The notes under the pieces were generated by a model. It had not been told where the DNA came from and ran no database searches. It saw nothing but the letters and a program-made list of their open reading frames with translations. The position numbers and the translations under genes were made by a program. DNA of 64,000 bases from Lagopus muta (taxonomy: Eukaryota > Chordata > Aves > Galliformes > Phasianidae), in NCBI RefSeq assembly GCF_023343835.1, contig NC_064443.1, positions 11,408,001 to 11,472,000 on the forward strand. Reading direction: 5' to 3'. Below, in pieces: positions 54,301 through 64,000 of this stretch (its first letter is position 1; every line of letters starts with the position of its first letter).

Positions 54301-57300
54301 CTGACATTCTGAGGAAGCTCAGAGGACTTTATGAGCCATGTAACTCCCCAGGCTCACTCTGTGCTGATGCTATGACCAAAGAAGGCTATTGGCAGCCATG
54401 AAGCTTCATTTTTCCGTTTTTAGTCTGCTCTCTTGGTGGTCAGTTTAGGAACGATGACACTTTTTGCAAACTATGGGGGGAGATGAAACAGATGCCTCTT
54501 GGAGCACACTCACCCCCCTGAGCAGCGGAGTTCTTTCTCCCCTGCTTAGCACTGCTGGCAATGAATTTACTAACGAGGCCATCTGGACAAGGCATCAGCC
54601 TGGCCACACGTGGCCCAGAACTCTCTGTGATGGTAAAATCAGACAGCCACCTGACTGTTTCCTTCAGGATGCCTGAGCTTCATGGATGCATGATCTGCTC
54701 TAAATATAAACCCTTCCTTGCAAACAGCAAGAAAACATCCCAGCCATTTAATCCTGGTTAGCAGTCCCTCTTAGGTGATGCAGTAGTTAATCCAGAGAAC
54801 TTTCAGCCTTCTGCTAAAACGAGCCATTCCTGTGTTGTTCAAGCATTTGTGCCAGGAGCTCTCCTAAAGCACTACTGCATGCATTCAAAGGAAGAAGAGA
54901 TTTAGATGTGTAAGATAGGCACCATCACAAGCTCCTGTCAGCTCCAAAATTGCTCAGTCATACTCTGTTGACCCATGGAATGGTTTCTTCTTCCCACCTA
55001 ACTTTACACGAGGTCCTGTGATATTGGCAACCCCAGCATTTACTGTAATATGAGCATGACCTAAAAAATCTGCAGCCCTCTGCATAGCTGGGGAGTCAGC
55101 TGGTCCTCTGCTGTCTCACTTTCATTGCCACCTATGGGAATTCCTCCTCCCTGTCCCTCAAGATAAGTTGGATCTTTTTGGACCTTCTTGCTTGTTCCCA
55201 AGTTGCAGTTAGCACATCCAGATACTTCAGCATGGCCACACACAAACATATCACCTTTCATTTAAAGGTTCTGCCTTGCCCCAAAATAGCTGTCAGATGC
55301 AACACACAGAGACATGTAGCGTGCAGTAAATCTTCTCTTCTTGTGTTCTCAAGGTGTTTCTAGAATCACCGTGCCAAATCTTATAAATTGTCCTAGGCCT
55401 TATTGGTCTGTGAAAGCAATTCTGTTATTGGGTCCAACACCAAATGCTAAGAGTCAGCTGGAAAAGCAGAGTCTTCTACAGTTTCCAAAACAACATTTAT
55501 TTGTGGTGCTGCTGGGATTGTATTTAGCCCCATCATCCACGCCAAACCTGAGCCAATGTCCCTCCTCTTCCACAGCTCTGTGGGTGAAGCTCACTTATGC
55601 CTTCCTGACATATTTGAAGTGCAGTGCTTTCCTGAAGAGATCTTTCTCTCCTGGTAGTAATCTCGAGTAGTATCAGTGCAGTACTGTTCCTTTCCTCCTG
55701 TTTTCTATCCAAAAACCTCCCTGCCCCTTCTGCTCCCTCTCATTTAGCAGCTAGGACTGCATCACAACAAATCCAGCTGAAGAGCTGCGAGCTGCTTTTC
55801 ACCTGCCCTTCCTCATAGCTTTAGTCTGCATCTGTAGGAACTGTCTCTTCCTCTGCCGTGCTGCTCTTGTCGTTACTTTTTGCTGCCTGCCAAAGTGTTC
55901 ATCAAACAAGCAAAGATCAGCGTTTGCTTTGGGTGCAGAGGAGGGACTTCAGCATCCAGGGGGCTTGGAGGAGCTTAAATCAAGGAGGTTTAGCTGCTGT
56001 TTCTGCTCCCAGCCATTTACCGTCTCTGTTGGAGACTGCCAAAGCATAACATTATTTTCCTGTTCTCTATCCTTTGGAACTCAGTGACCTGCTTGCTGCA
56101 AATCATTTGTTTCATTTCTGCATTCATATCCTAAAAGGAATTTCTACAAAGAGATTTTGGCAGTGGCCCCAACCACAACAGGATCCCTTACAGCTGCCTC
56201 CAGTTTCCAGGTATCAGGCTGAAAGTCTTTCTGCTCTTGCTTTAATTCTTCAAGGTCATTTTTACTTTCTATGAGCGACTCCATTATTCATTCCAACGCG
56301 ATTCAATACCACCCAAACATTCCTCACCTTGGAAACCGTGTCGGCTCTTTTGTCCTGAGCGAGGAGCCAGCAGGCGGAGATCGCTGCGGCACAGCCGCGT
56401 TTACTCACACATTTATCCTTGGCCATATTAGGAATTAGACCTCTGGAGACAGAAACTGTCCCCCGCTCTGAAGCCGTCTTCCAGGCTGCAGAGTCCTGTA
56501 GGCTCAGGATTTGATTTGAGCCGCTCTCTCAGTCACTGTCTTGTCTCTCTCTGTCACTTTCTGCTAATTCTTGGACCTTGGATTCTTAAAGCATAAGGAA
56601 TTTGTGGTTCTGCTATATGGAATGAAATAACAGGTTGAATGAGGCTGTTAAACTCAAGTCTTTTCTCAAAGCAGAAATACGCCACGGAGAATAAGTGGTA
56701 CAAGTAGACTTCATGTTACAGCATCTTGTTTTAATTTAATACTTCTCTTCAGTATTTTCGTCATGTATTGGCCTTACCCACCCTCTGGCAGGCTTTCTGC
56801 TCCTGATGGCTTTTGAAATTGGTTTATTAGTAGTTATTATGCCTTTAGCAAGTTACTGCCTTTCACGTGGAACAAGAAAATTATGGTAACTTCAATTCAA
56901 AATTGTAATACTTTGCTTCCCATCTTTACATTTTTAATGCTCTTTAATTTCTTAAAGGGTGCCCTCTTGTTTTCTTTACCATGCTGTTTAACTGTGTCAG
57001 TCTGGTACTGGTCCTGCTCACTCTGCTCTGATGGCTGCTCTGCATTTGTTCTGTGTTTCAGCTCAAGGTCTAAATAATCTCTATTCCTCAGGCGAACCTA
57101 CAGCCCTTCCTGCCACCCCTTTGAATTCCTTTCTAACAAGCTTCTTTATTTCTACGTAAATGTCTTTTTGGAAATTAAACATCTCTGTAGTGGATTTTTG
57201 GCTCCCATTTCTCCGCAGAGATGCTGACTCCAGTTCATTACTGTCACTTCTATGGCAGTGCAACAAGAATAATGCAGTAATGCTCCAAACGAGGGCCTTG

Positions 57301-60017
57301 TGCCCAACCCAGGACCAAAGCAAGATGCCATTCTTCCCTGGGAGTTCTCTCGCTGAGCAGGTCTTACTGGTGCTGAAAATCTGGTTTCAGCACTGTGAGT
57401 TGACAGAAGGCTAATTGAAGCATCGCTGCTTTTGTGACCGCTGTGCTCAGGTGCCCTGTGATCTTCCTCTGTGTGCCCTTCTGGCCGGGCAGGCAGCAGC
57501 ACAGCTCTAATGCGACACATTCCCTAATTGTGTCTGGCATTTCAATCCCCCAAAATCGTGTTGTTTGTTGGTACACTTAAATTGACTCTTAGCTTTCTCC
57601 ACAGCATAGCTGTCACTTTATCAGCATGACCTCTTCTTACCTTCTCAAATAATTGGCAGCCTGATATTACAGTGTCCAACTAGATAATCTTCTTTCTGAT
57701 GAGTCTGTATGATCTCTGCTATGCCAATATTCATATATAAGAACAGGTGAAGTGGGGACTTTGGCTCCCCCATCCTATTTCTCAGGCAGCCAGCAGTTGC
57801 AGATGAGAACACACATGCTTGATGGATTATGACCCCAAGCCCCCGCTCTGTTCTGAGGTGCAGGTGGAAAGGAAGCACAAGAGGTAACGGAGCAGGGCAA
57901 CGTTGGGCTTCTCTGTTGTGGCCTTATTACATCACTGGAGTCCTGCATTGCTCATGGACCTGGCGGCAGCTGCTCTCAGAAGTAACACCTTTCCTCAAAT
58001 GTGCAAAGAACGAACACACTGAGGCATACCTGTCAATATTATGTGCTGATTTTGTTTCATCTTGGAAGCTTTCTGAAAGGCAGCACTGTGCAGTCTGTGT
58101 ATCATATCCTGCTGTAGTGAGAAAAGGATCTAGTAACAGGAGAAGTGAGCTGGGCGAAGTTATTAACAGCTTTTCTCATATCTCAGTTTTGTGCACACAC
58201 TCCTAACTTTTTTTTCCTTTAAAAGAAGTTAATTTGCCTTCTGAGTTCTCCTTTTAACTCCTCTAAAAGCTCAGCTTCATTCTCAGTATTGTTTCATGCC
58301 CTACTTGACCCTCTCAACTCATTTGCCAAAAAAGTGGAATGCTGAGGAGCAGGTGATAAAATCTCACCTGTGTTTCAATCGTGTGTTATTAGATTAGTTA
58401 AGAGGCAAGGCTTTAATAAAAGCAGAGAAAAAAAAATCAAGACAATAGAATGATGCAATGCATATTTATGAAGGCTAAATCGTGACAGGTATAAACATAC
58501 TTTTCTCTGAATTGGGTCCTCTTTGACCCCTGCATCTGTGCAAAACTCAATTAATTCATACCTATGCGACAAGTACTTTTATAATGGGGAAGGAACCTGC
58601 TATTATATTTTCATTATCATCCATCATCATTGTAACATCAGGCCACATCGGAGACACTATGACTAAAACTGTGAATTTGAACAGTTAGTTATGTAAGTGG
58701 TTGTTTAACTACCAGAGGATCAGAGGACAAAAGTAATCAATTAGCTTCTCCAGAGTTAAATGAGGGATAAATCTGGCACTGTTTTTAAGCCAAGTGATGC
58801 AAAGGTTGATACTCTGCTGTTCATTTAAAAAGAAAAAAAGGAAAAAAAAGGCATTTTATGCATTTGTTCTCTAGATGTTCAATACAAATAATATTTGTTA
58901 TTTCATTATATATTGTAGATGTGGGGAGTTATAGCTGCTCTTTGACTTCTACTGGGGAAAGAAATCATCCATGTGTATAAATGCAGTATATGGAATAACT
59001 TCAGAGTTACATAACGTGTAATGATATTGCAAATCGTGATTCATTCCATCTATCTTCTACGCAAGGCAAGAAGGGAGCATTTAACTTATCTAATTAGACA
59101 TGTTGCATAAGATAGGCCATAGGACTCCTGAATAAATTCCTGCTCAAAGCACAGAATAGCTTTCAGCAGAGCTGCCAGTGTTGATTTTAAAATTCCCTAC
59201 AATGGTAAATCTATCACAGTACTTAGTAGGCTGAGAGTAATGTAGACAGAAACAGAATCACAGAGTAGGTTAATTAGCCATAATTCAACAGACCATGATT
59301 AACCGCAGAGTAATTTTAGACATATTTCTTGTCATTCCTGCAGTCATTCCCTGCTTTGGCAGTACAGTGACCATGTAATTATGGCAGTTTCTCCAACAAT
59401 TTCCAAAAGTAGGGAGCCATAACAAAAAAAATGGTGGTGCCTCCTGTTCCAGGTGACCCTGCTGGATCACCTCCTAGCTTATATCCCTATCGTGCAGCTT
59501 ATAACCTTATACAGGCAAAGTTCCTGCCTGTTCCTATCCTAGGCCAAGCCAAGAGAACAGTCTGAAAGCCACCCAAAAGCTGGGCATAGGGCAGGCACAG
59601 CAGATTTTCCTCTTTCCATATTTCACTCTATTACACCACATTTACAGGAGTATTCACTCAGGTAATATAACCTGCTGCTCACCACAATCCCTCTGCTTAT
59701 ACGTCTTGAATTCAATAAGTGGACCACTAAAATGTTTTTGGGTAAATGCTCAGAAAACACTCAGAATGTTGCCAGTTCTAGGAATGCTGTATGTTAGCAG
59801 TGCAAGACCTCCCAACTATTTGGTACTCTAACCAACCACACATCAGGAAGGAGCTTTTTGAATTTATAACATCCTCATCATCTCAATTCCTGAGAGAGGC
59901 TGTTGCACTTAAAGGCTCTGAGGGCTGCAGTGTGACGGGTGTAACAACACACGGCACTTACCCAGAGGCTGTGGGAGTGCTGAGCATCTCCTTGATATTC
60001 CAGACGTTGAAATTCAT
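42344..60017 (-). CDS. IHO1: IHO1 (CCDC36), interactor of HORMAD1, meiotic DSB factor
   Basis: IHO1 binds HORMAD1 on unsynapsed meiotic axes and recruits REC114-MEI4 for SPO11 breaks. Seven coding exons in transcript order: 59962-60017, 53206-53362, 51810-51967, 50027-50075, 49298-49385, 44087-44190, 42344-43585, giving 617 residues (human 594). Exon 1 encodes MNFNVWNIKEML, identical to human, then STPTASG. Exon 2 has DYSSLSDSQVLFGSQFCPEN and exon 3 SEPSIFTKYQAKPQLF, both diagnostic. Exons 4-6 and the start of 7 form the coiled coil (INNRLQGLQACLDNIEKEF, MEQALLEMERRLAA). The long last exon is poorly conserved, basic, and ends in acidic FDSDYSD. All phases join. Intron 1 is about 6.6 kb. A minus-strand acceptor (TTTCTAACAG) at about 60,041 suggests a further noncoding exon upstream. 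Confidence 0.93.
44590..44812 (-). mobile_element. CR1 LINE, truncated 3' end, in IHO1 intron 6
   Basis: The left edge AGAATCATAGAATCATT is the reverse complement of the CR1 terminal octamer repeats. GTTGGAAAAGACCTCTGTGA and TTCTTCCTAATATCCAACCT are diagnostic CR1 3' UTR segments. About 220 bases remain, 5'-truncated as is normal for CR1. It is the best preserved transposon in the window. Confidence 0.93.
45560..45695 (+). mobile_element. Possible remnant of a CR1-type LINE reverse transcriptase
   Basis: Read in the plus direction, codons give FMKGRLCLTN followed about 20 residues later by GSAVAFVWIQTKLFTG. This resembles the CR1 reverse transcriptase block FRKGRSCLTN ... GKAVDVVYLDFSKAFD. 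The copy is decayed and no further domain could be followed on either side. The match could be chance. Confidence 0.4.
47049..47062. repeat. Short (AT)n microsatellite
   Basis: A run of about seven AT dinucleotides lies in IHO1 intron 6. No other structure is visible around it. Confidence 0.7.
50190..50267. repeat. Compound (TA)n(CA)n(GT)n microsatellite in IHO1 intron 4
   Basis: TACATATATATACACACATA is followed by CACACACATGAATATATATA and a (GT)9 tract. It lies about 115 bases upstream, on the minus strand, of the 49-base IHO1 exon 50027-50075. It is likely polymorphic. Confidence 0.9.
52155..52215 (+). mobile_element. CR1 LINE 3'-end fragment in IHO1 intron 2
   Basis: GGTTGGACTGGATGATCTTA and GTGGTCTTTTCCAACCCTAA match the last bases of the CR1 3' UTR in plus orientation. 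Only about 60 bases are left, and the terminal octamer repeat is reduced to AATGATTTT. Confidence 0.8.
53363..59961 (-). other. IHO1 intron 1 (6.6 kb), otherwise featureless
   Basis: This AT-rich intron separates the 56-base first coding exon from exon 2. No gene-like ORF, conserved domain or well-preserved transposon was recognised. It holds a 21-bp duplication near 53602, a CpG-richer patch near 56300-56450 (see findings) and several A/T tracts. Confidence 0.75.
53602..53645. repeat. 21-bp direct duplication in IHO1 intron 1
   Basis: AAATGGGTCAAGGACAAACT is repeated head to tail, the second copy diverging at its last bases. It lies about 240 bases beyond the exon 2 acceptor. No function is suggested. 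Confidence 0.8.
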
Positions 60018-60326
60018 TTTTTTTTTCCCCTCAAGATTAACTGTTAGAAAGGAAAAATACGAGAGCTACTGATCCTGCATGCAGCCACCTGTGGGGCTGC
60101 TGGCTGCACTGCAATGGCAGCAGCCAACCTGCAGCCTGGTCACCCTGCAGCCACTGTGTTTTTGGGGCTGGGGTGAGGAACGCTTCTGCCGGGCTCTGTC
60201 CCCAGGAAACTCATGTACTGCCTGAGCCGGGGGCAGTTTGTGAACGATGCAGAGTTAAGGCTCCCTTGGGACACAGCACAGCTGCTGCAAGGGGAGCACG
60301 GCCCAGCGTGGGGCCTGGTGAGGCCT

Positions 60327-60434
60327 GGCCAACATGGCTGCCACGGCCAACATGGCTGCCACGGCCAACATGGCTGCCACGGCCAACATGGCTGCCACGG
60401 CCAACATGGCTGCCACGGCCAGTGTGGCTGCTGG
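60327..60434. repeat. 18-bp minisatellite of YY1-like motifs upstream of IHO1
   Basis: GGCCAACATGGCTGCCAC occurs five times without mismatch (starts 60327, 60345, 60363, 60381, 60399), followed by a degenerate sixth copy. Each unit carries AACATGGCTGC, close to the YY1 consensus AANATGGCNGC. Because 18 is divisible by 3, all six frames stay open, giving repetitive false ORFs. It lies about 310 bases upstream of the IHO1 start codon. Confidence 0.92.
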
Positions 60435-63377
60435 AGCTGGGCTTGCAGGCTCCTCACGGAGCTGGGTTCTCTCAGGCTGTCCCCACACAGGCAGGACCAA
60501 CCCCAGTGCTGCATGAAGGAGGTGCTTGAGCCTGGGGACCCTTGGCGGTCTATGCAGCACACTGGGGTGCTTTGTGCCCAAGGGCTGTGCAGTCTCCAGC
60601 GTCAACAACACTCTTGGAAATGCAGAACGGCTTAATTTTACTTGCTAGTCTGACAGAAATAACCCATGATCTAAACGTGCCCTGCAGAAATACTCTCAAA
60701 TATGGTTTCTCTGGAATTTTTATGCTCCTCATCTTCAGGAATGGAAAATGGGCACGCTTGCTTGCCTATTTTTTCCCCCTTTAACTCAAGGCAATTTTAA
60801 TGCCTGTTAAGCTGTTTGTTTGCAAGTTCTGAAGGTGCTCTGTAAGCAACAAACTGCTGCAGAAATAAAGCTGCTTTTAATTTGAAGATAGATTAGAGGG
60901 GTTCATCACATCCCCTTCAAGCCCCTCTTGCCTGGAGGGAAGTTTTAGCATTAATACAGCCTGGAGCTCTGAGGTGTCAAAACAATAACTATGCTGTGTT
61001 TCCTTAACAAATCTTGAAGAACTGAAGGCTTGACCTAAAGAATTACGGACTTTTACCCTTCACAAACAATTTGGAGCAGCTCTGCTGCATTGTTTTTGCT
61101 TGTAACAACAAAGCTATGTCTGTATAAATAACTCAATTTTATCTCCATGACTTCTTAACTCTTGCCTGTGCAATGATTTGGTGGTAGGAAGCTTTGCTAG
61201 GACTGAAGCAGAGGCTGTGCTCCCACAGATGATAGTAGTATGATAGTCAGCCCCCTAAGGATGGAAGCCCAGCCGTCCTCCAGAGAGCACTGCTGCAGGG
61301 ATATCCATGGTTATGGCACCATTTGAGTAAAGGAAGGCTTTGGTCTGCTGCTGTGCTCTGTACAGCTTGGGTGTGCAGGCCAATGCCCAGTGCTGCTATT
61401 GCTGTATTGAGGTCCAATGTGGTCCTACATCACAAACAGTGTTTTTCCATCCTTTTATTGGAAAATCTAGAACTCCATTCATAGGAGCCCACAGGGCCTT
61501 CTACCCATTACAGCACTGTTATTTGGAAAGGATTTCCTGGCACTTTGTGCGTGAGCTATAGGATTCAGGGCGTTATTTTAAGTTATTATGCAGAACTATT
61601 CATGTTTCTGATGTGGCTGGAGCTTTCTGGTTTGAATGTCTACTGAATTTGTGGAATATGATAAATGAGATTTTGTATTTCTTCTCTCCTGACAACAGAA
61701 AGAAATTCTATAAGAAAACACATTTTTTTAATTATGGGTTTGACAGCTAGCTCCAGTCCCAGTCTCCCTCATCCATAACGCAGCTCTGTGGAGATCAGAA
61801 GTGTTGCCAGGTGCTGGCTTGTAGAATTCCTTCTATCTGGAGTAACAGACTGTGCTTCTAGCATTAGGCAGTCCAGCCAGACACTTGAAGCCTTTCATTT
61901 AGTAAAAATTAGAAGAACATACCAGGAGATAGACAGCAATATATCTTGCACGACCCTCAACTGTTTTTCTTCAATTTGTTAGCATTTAATTAGTAACTCA
62001 TATGAGCTCTTAAATGAATAATGTGTCAGTCTTATGTGTCAGTCTTAAGCACCGTCAGGGTCATCATTTATTTTGCCCTTTTGCCTGAAGATTCCTCCAT
62101 CCATCCCAAGACATTCTTGGCTCTTGTCTTTGAGGCTTTCTTCCCCTCATTTGGTTGGGATCCTGCTCCAATGCCCAAAAGTGGAGAGAGAAAAGAATGA
62201 GCAATCCAGACTTCTAGGAAAGGTCACAGATTCTCAATTGAAACAGTCAAGTGGTGCTGCAGTCAGTGGATGCACCCCAGGTTTCCAGTCACATGCAGGA
62301 GACTTGGGTGCTAATGAAAGACACAAGCTGACTGTAGGCAACAAAGAGGCAACAGCTGTAGAGCTGTTGGAAATGTCGCCGCAGTGGGGACACACGACAG
62401 CAAGGTGCTGAGGTGCAGCTGGCATGGCCTTGCGTTTGGAAAGGGCAGTTCCAAGCACCAGCACCCACTCTGCAGCCCGCCATGCTGGAAGGGAATGTTG
62501 CAGAGGAGTGTCAGCCTGCCGGTGACTCAGTGCCTGATTTATTCTGTCCGTGCCATGCTGCCATGGGATGAGTTCGTTAATCAGGTCTGCGTTTCCAGTG
62601 CAACTCTGTGATTTAGGGTTGCGCACGACAAAAGCTGTGGTGAGTTCTTAGGAGCCTCGGTGGCTTCTGGAAAGGGCTGGCAGGCTGTAGAGGGGTACCA
62701 TACGTGTCCCACCAAGGCATTTCAGGGGAGCATTGTGAAAGTGCAGTTTGCTGCAATATTCACAGCAGTGTGCCAGAGCCCTACGTGTGCTGTGCTTGGA
62801 GCATAGGATCCCTCTTTCCAGCCCCCTGACCTCTCAGCACAGCACAAGTCACTAATGTCCTGCTGATGGCGAGTCCCTCCAGCTGCTTCACCTCAATTCC
62901 CAGTTTGGGGCCCCATGTTGATGCTGGCTCCAGCACAGGAGTGTTTCTATGGCAACTCCAGAGGTGAATGCAAGGATGCTTCAAGCAACAGAGGTACCGC
63001 CAGCCCAAGGATCCCAGAATATTCCTCCCAAAATGCAGCAAGTGGCTCTTCTCTGAACCATGCCCAACTTTTTCCATGCAGTGCCCTGGCATGTGCAAAG
63101 CCTGATGCAGCAGCAGCACACTGGCCACCCTCTCTGAAAGGTCAGATGCTCACGTTTGATATTTACCCCGGCCCATGAGATTTTTTCTAATGTCATCTTA
63201 TTAAAAGACTGAATCTCTCACCTGCATCTGTTCCGACCTGTCTGTGCTTTAAAGTGTGTGACTTTGCATGAAGCTAAAACCAATAAGGTTCAAGCAAGTG
63301 CTAAGCAAGCTGGGGCAACCCTTGTCCCCCCCACAGCAGGATGACATGACTGCAGTAAGCTAAAACTTCACATTTCA
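60435..63377. other. Intergenic between IHO1 and KLHDC8B, no gene seen
   Basis: Moderately AT-rich sequence with only short ORFs lacking splice context or family similarity. Human has C3orf84 in this interval; I looked for its product on both strands and could not recognise it, which does not exclude a diverged or absent copy. The IHO1 5' exon and promoter may extend into the first few hundred bases. Confidence 0.55.
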
Positions 63378-63780
63378 TTTATTTGAGGTGCTACATCACC
63401 TCCTAGGCACTGAGCTACAGGGCACCTCTGCGCTACATGAGACATCGACTGGGTCTACAACGACACAGCACTCACTGCTACACACACGGCACGGACACGG
63501 GGCTGGATGGGGCAGCATGGCCAGCGACAGCCCTACCTCCATGGCTCCCCATGCCAGCAGCCTCGTCCTACCCTGGGCACCAGGTTTTGCCCCTGGACTC
63601 CGCTGCTGTGGGAGCCTGGAGGGGTTTCTGGTGCGTTGCAAGAAACCGTGGCTGCTGCAGTACGCTGCTGCAGTACTTGGTATCACGGGATGGCAGCTTC
63701 TTGGAGCCCTGCACACCCTGTCCCCGTCTTCAGGCACTTGATGCTCTGCTGGGGCTGCTCCCCAGGCTGAAGAGCCATTG
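63378..63780 (-). other. KLHDC8B 3' UTR with poly(A) signal
   Basis: TTTATT at 63378-63383 gives a minus-strand AATAAA 400 bases past the KLHDC8B stop. The sequence between is GC-rich without a conserved frame, as expected for a 3' UTR. Confidence 0.65.
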
Positions 63781-63977
63781 TCAGGGTGCATCACGCAGGC
63801 AGAGAGCCTCAACAGCTCCACTGGGGCCCTGGGCCACTCCACCGATGACGAAGAGCAGGTCAGGGGCTGGGCAGCTGGAGCAGGAGCAGCGGCCAGTGGG
63901 CATGGGGGGCAGCAGCTCCCACCTCTTCCGTGTGAGGCTGAACCCTTCCACTGAGTCCAGCGGGCACGACTGGTTCC
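63781..63977 (-). CDS. KLHDC8B: KLHDC8B, kelch domain-containing protein 8B (last exon only)
   Basis: KLHDC8B is a kelch-repeat midbody protein needed for cytokinesis. Only the terminal exon is present, phase 2 at its start, with stop TGA at 63781-63783; the rest lies beyond 64,000. Translation gives NQSCPLDSVEGFSLTRKRWE, then LLPPMPTGRCSCSS, LFVIGGVAQGPSGAVEALCL and RDAP. These are the last kelch repeats with the Gly-Gly and Trp blade residues and match the remembered human C-terminus closely. In human it is a near neighbour of IHO1 in the same orientation, as here. Confidence 0.95.
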
Positions 63978-64000
63978 CTGCAAGAGATGGCATGGCCTCA

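Noticed and set aside
56327-56425. 33-codon minus-strand reading frame ending in a consensus donor, considered as IHO1 exon 1
   Set aside because: Its phase does not fit IHO1 exon 2, and the true first coding exon (MNFNVWN...) was found at 59962-60017.
60140-60635. Several ORFs with MAATAN, CWPWQP or QHGCHG repeats
   Set aside because: All are readings of the 18-bp minisatellite in different frames. No splice sites or conserved flanks support a protein.

Overview
The window is a stretch of bird nuclear genome. Three things point there. The genes have short spliced exons with standard GT-AG borders. The dispersed repeats are CR1 LINE tails, the typical avian and reptile retroposon. The gene order BRPF1-OGG1-CAMK1-TADA3-ARPC4-TTLL3-RPUSD3-JAGN1-IL17RE-IL17RC-CRELD1-PRRT3 is the order known from human 3p25.3, in a much more compact form. 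A chicken or other galliform is a reasonable guess, but the sequence alone does not prove the species. Gene names rest on remembered protein families and on synteny; exon borders were read by eye and checked for reading-frame phase.

Positions 1-40,300 form a GC-rich, very dense block. It holds the 3' half of BRPF1 (+), then complete models of OGG1 (+), CAMK1 (-), TADA3 (-), ARPC4 (+), TTLL3 (+), RPUSD3 (-), JAGN1 (+), IL17RE (+), IL17RC (+), CRELD1 (+) and PRRT3 (-). Most introns are 60-500 bp. TADA3/ARPC4 and RPUSD3/JAGN1 are head-to-head pairs on shared promoters. OGG1/CAMK1, TTLL3/RPUSD3 and CRELD1/PRRT3 are tail-to-tail pairs with 3' ends almost touching. In TTLL3 and IL17RC the stop codon lies inside the AATAAA signal.

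Positions 41,250-60,040 change character: AT-richer, long introns, CR1 fragments and microsatellites. This is IHO1 (CCDC36) on the minus strand, a meiotic double-strand-break factor. Its seven coding exons are spread over 17.7 kb, and the first encodes only 18 codons plus two bases. Positions 60,430-63,370 look intergenic. The window ends in the last exon of KLHDC8B (-). IHO1 and KLHDC8B belong to human 3p21.31, so the PRRT3-IHO1 boundary joins two blocks that are far apart in human.

These are ordinary, functionally unrelated host genes: histone acetyltransferase subunits (BRPF1, TADA3), base-excision repair (OGG1), calcium signalling (CAMK1), actin nucleation (ARPC4), tubulin glycylation (TTLL3), mitochondrial RNA (RPUSD3), ER/secretory proteins (JAGN1, CRELD1), the IL-17 receptors (IL17RE, IL17RC), a membrane protein of unknown role (PRRT3), meiosis (IHO1) and a kelch protein (KLHDC8B). 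I found no undescribed system. The best leads are a +1 frame break in the IL17RC SEFIR exon, a hidden in-frame OGG1 leader upstream of the first AUG, stop codons embedded in poly(A) signals, missing catalytic aspartate in RPUSD3, an in-frame ARPC4-TTLL3 splice option, and an 18-bp minisatellite of YY1-like sites just upstream of IHO1. No rRNA, tRNA, CRISPR or viral element was recognised.
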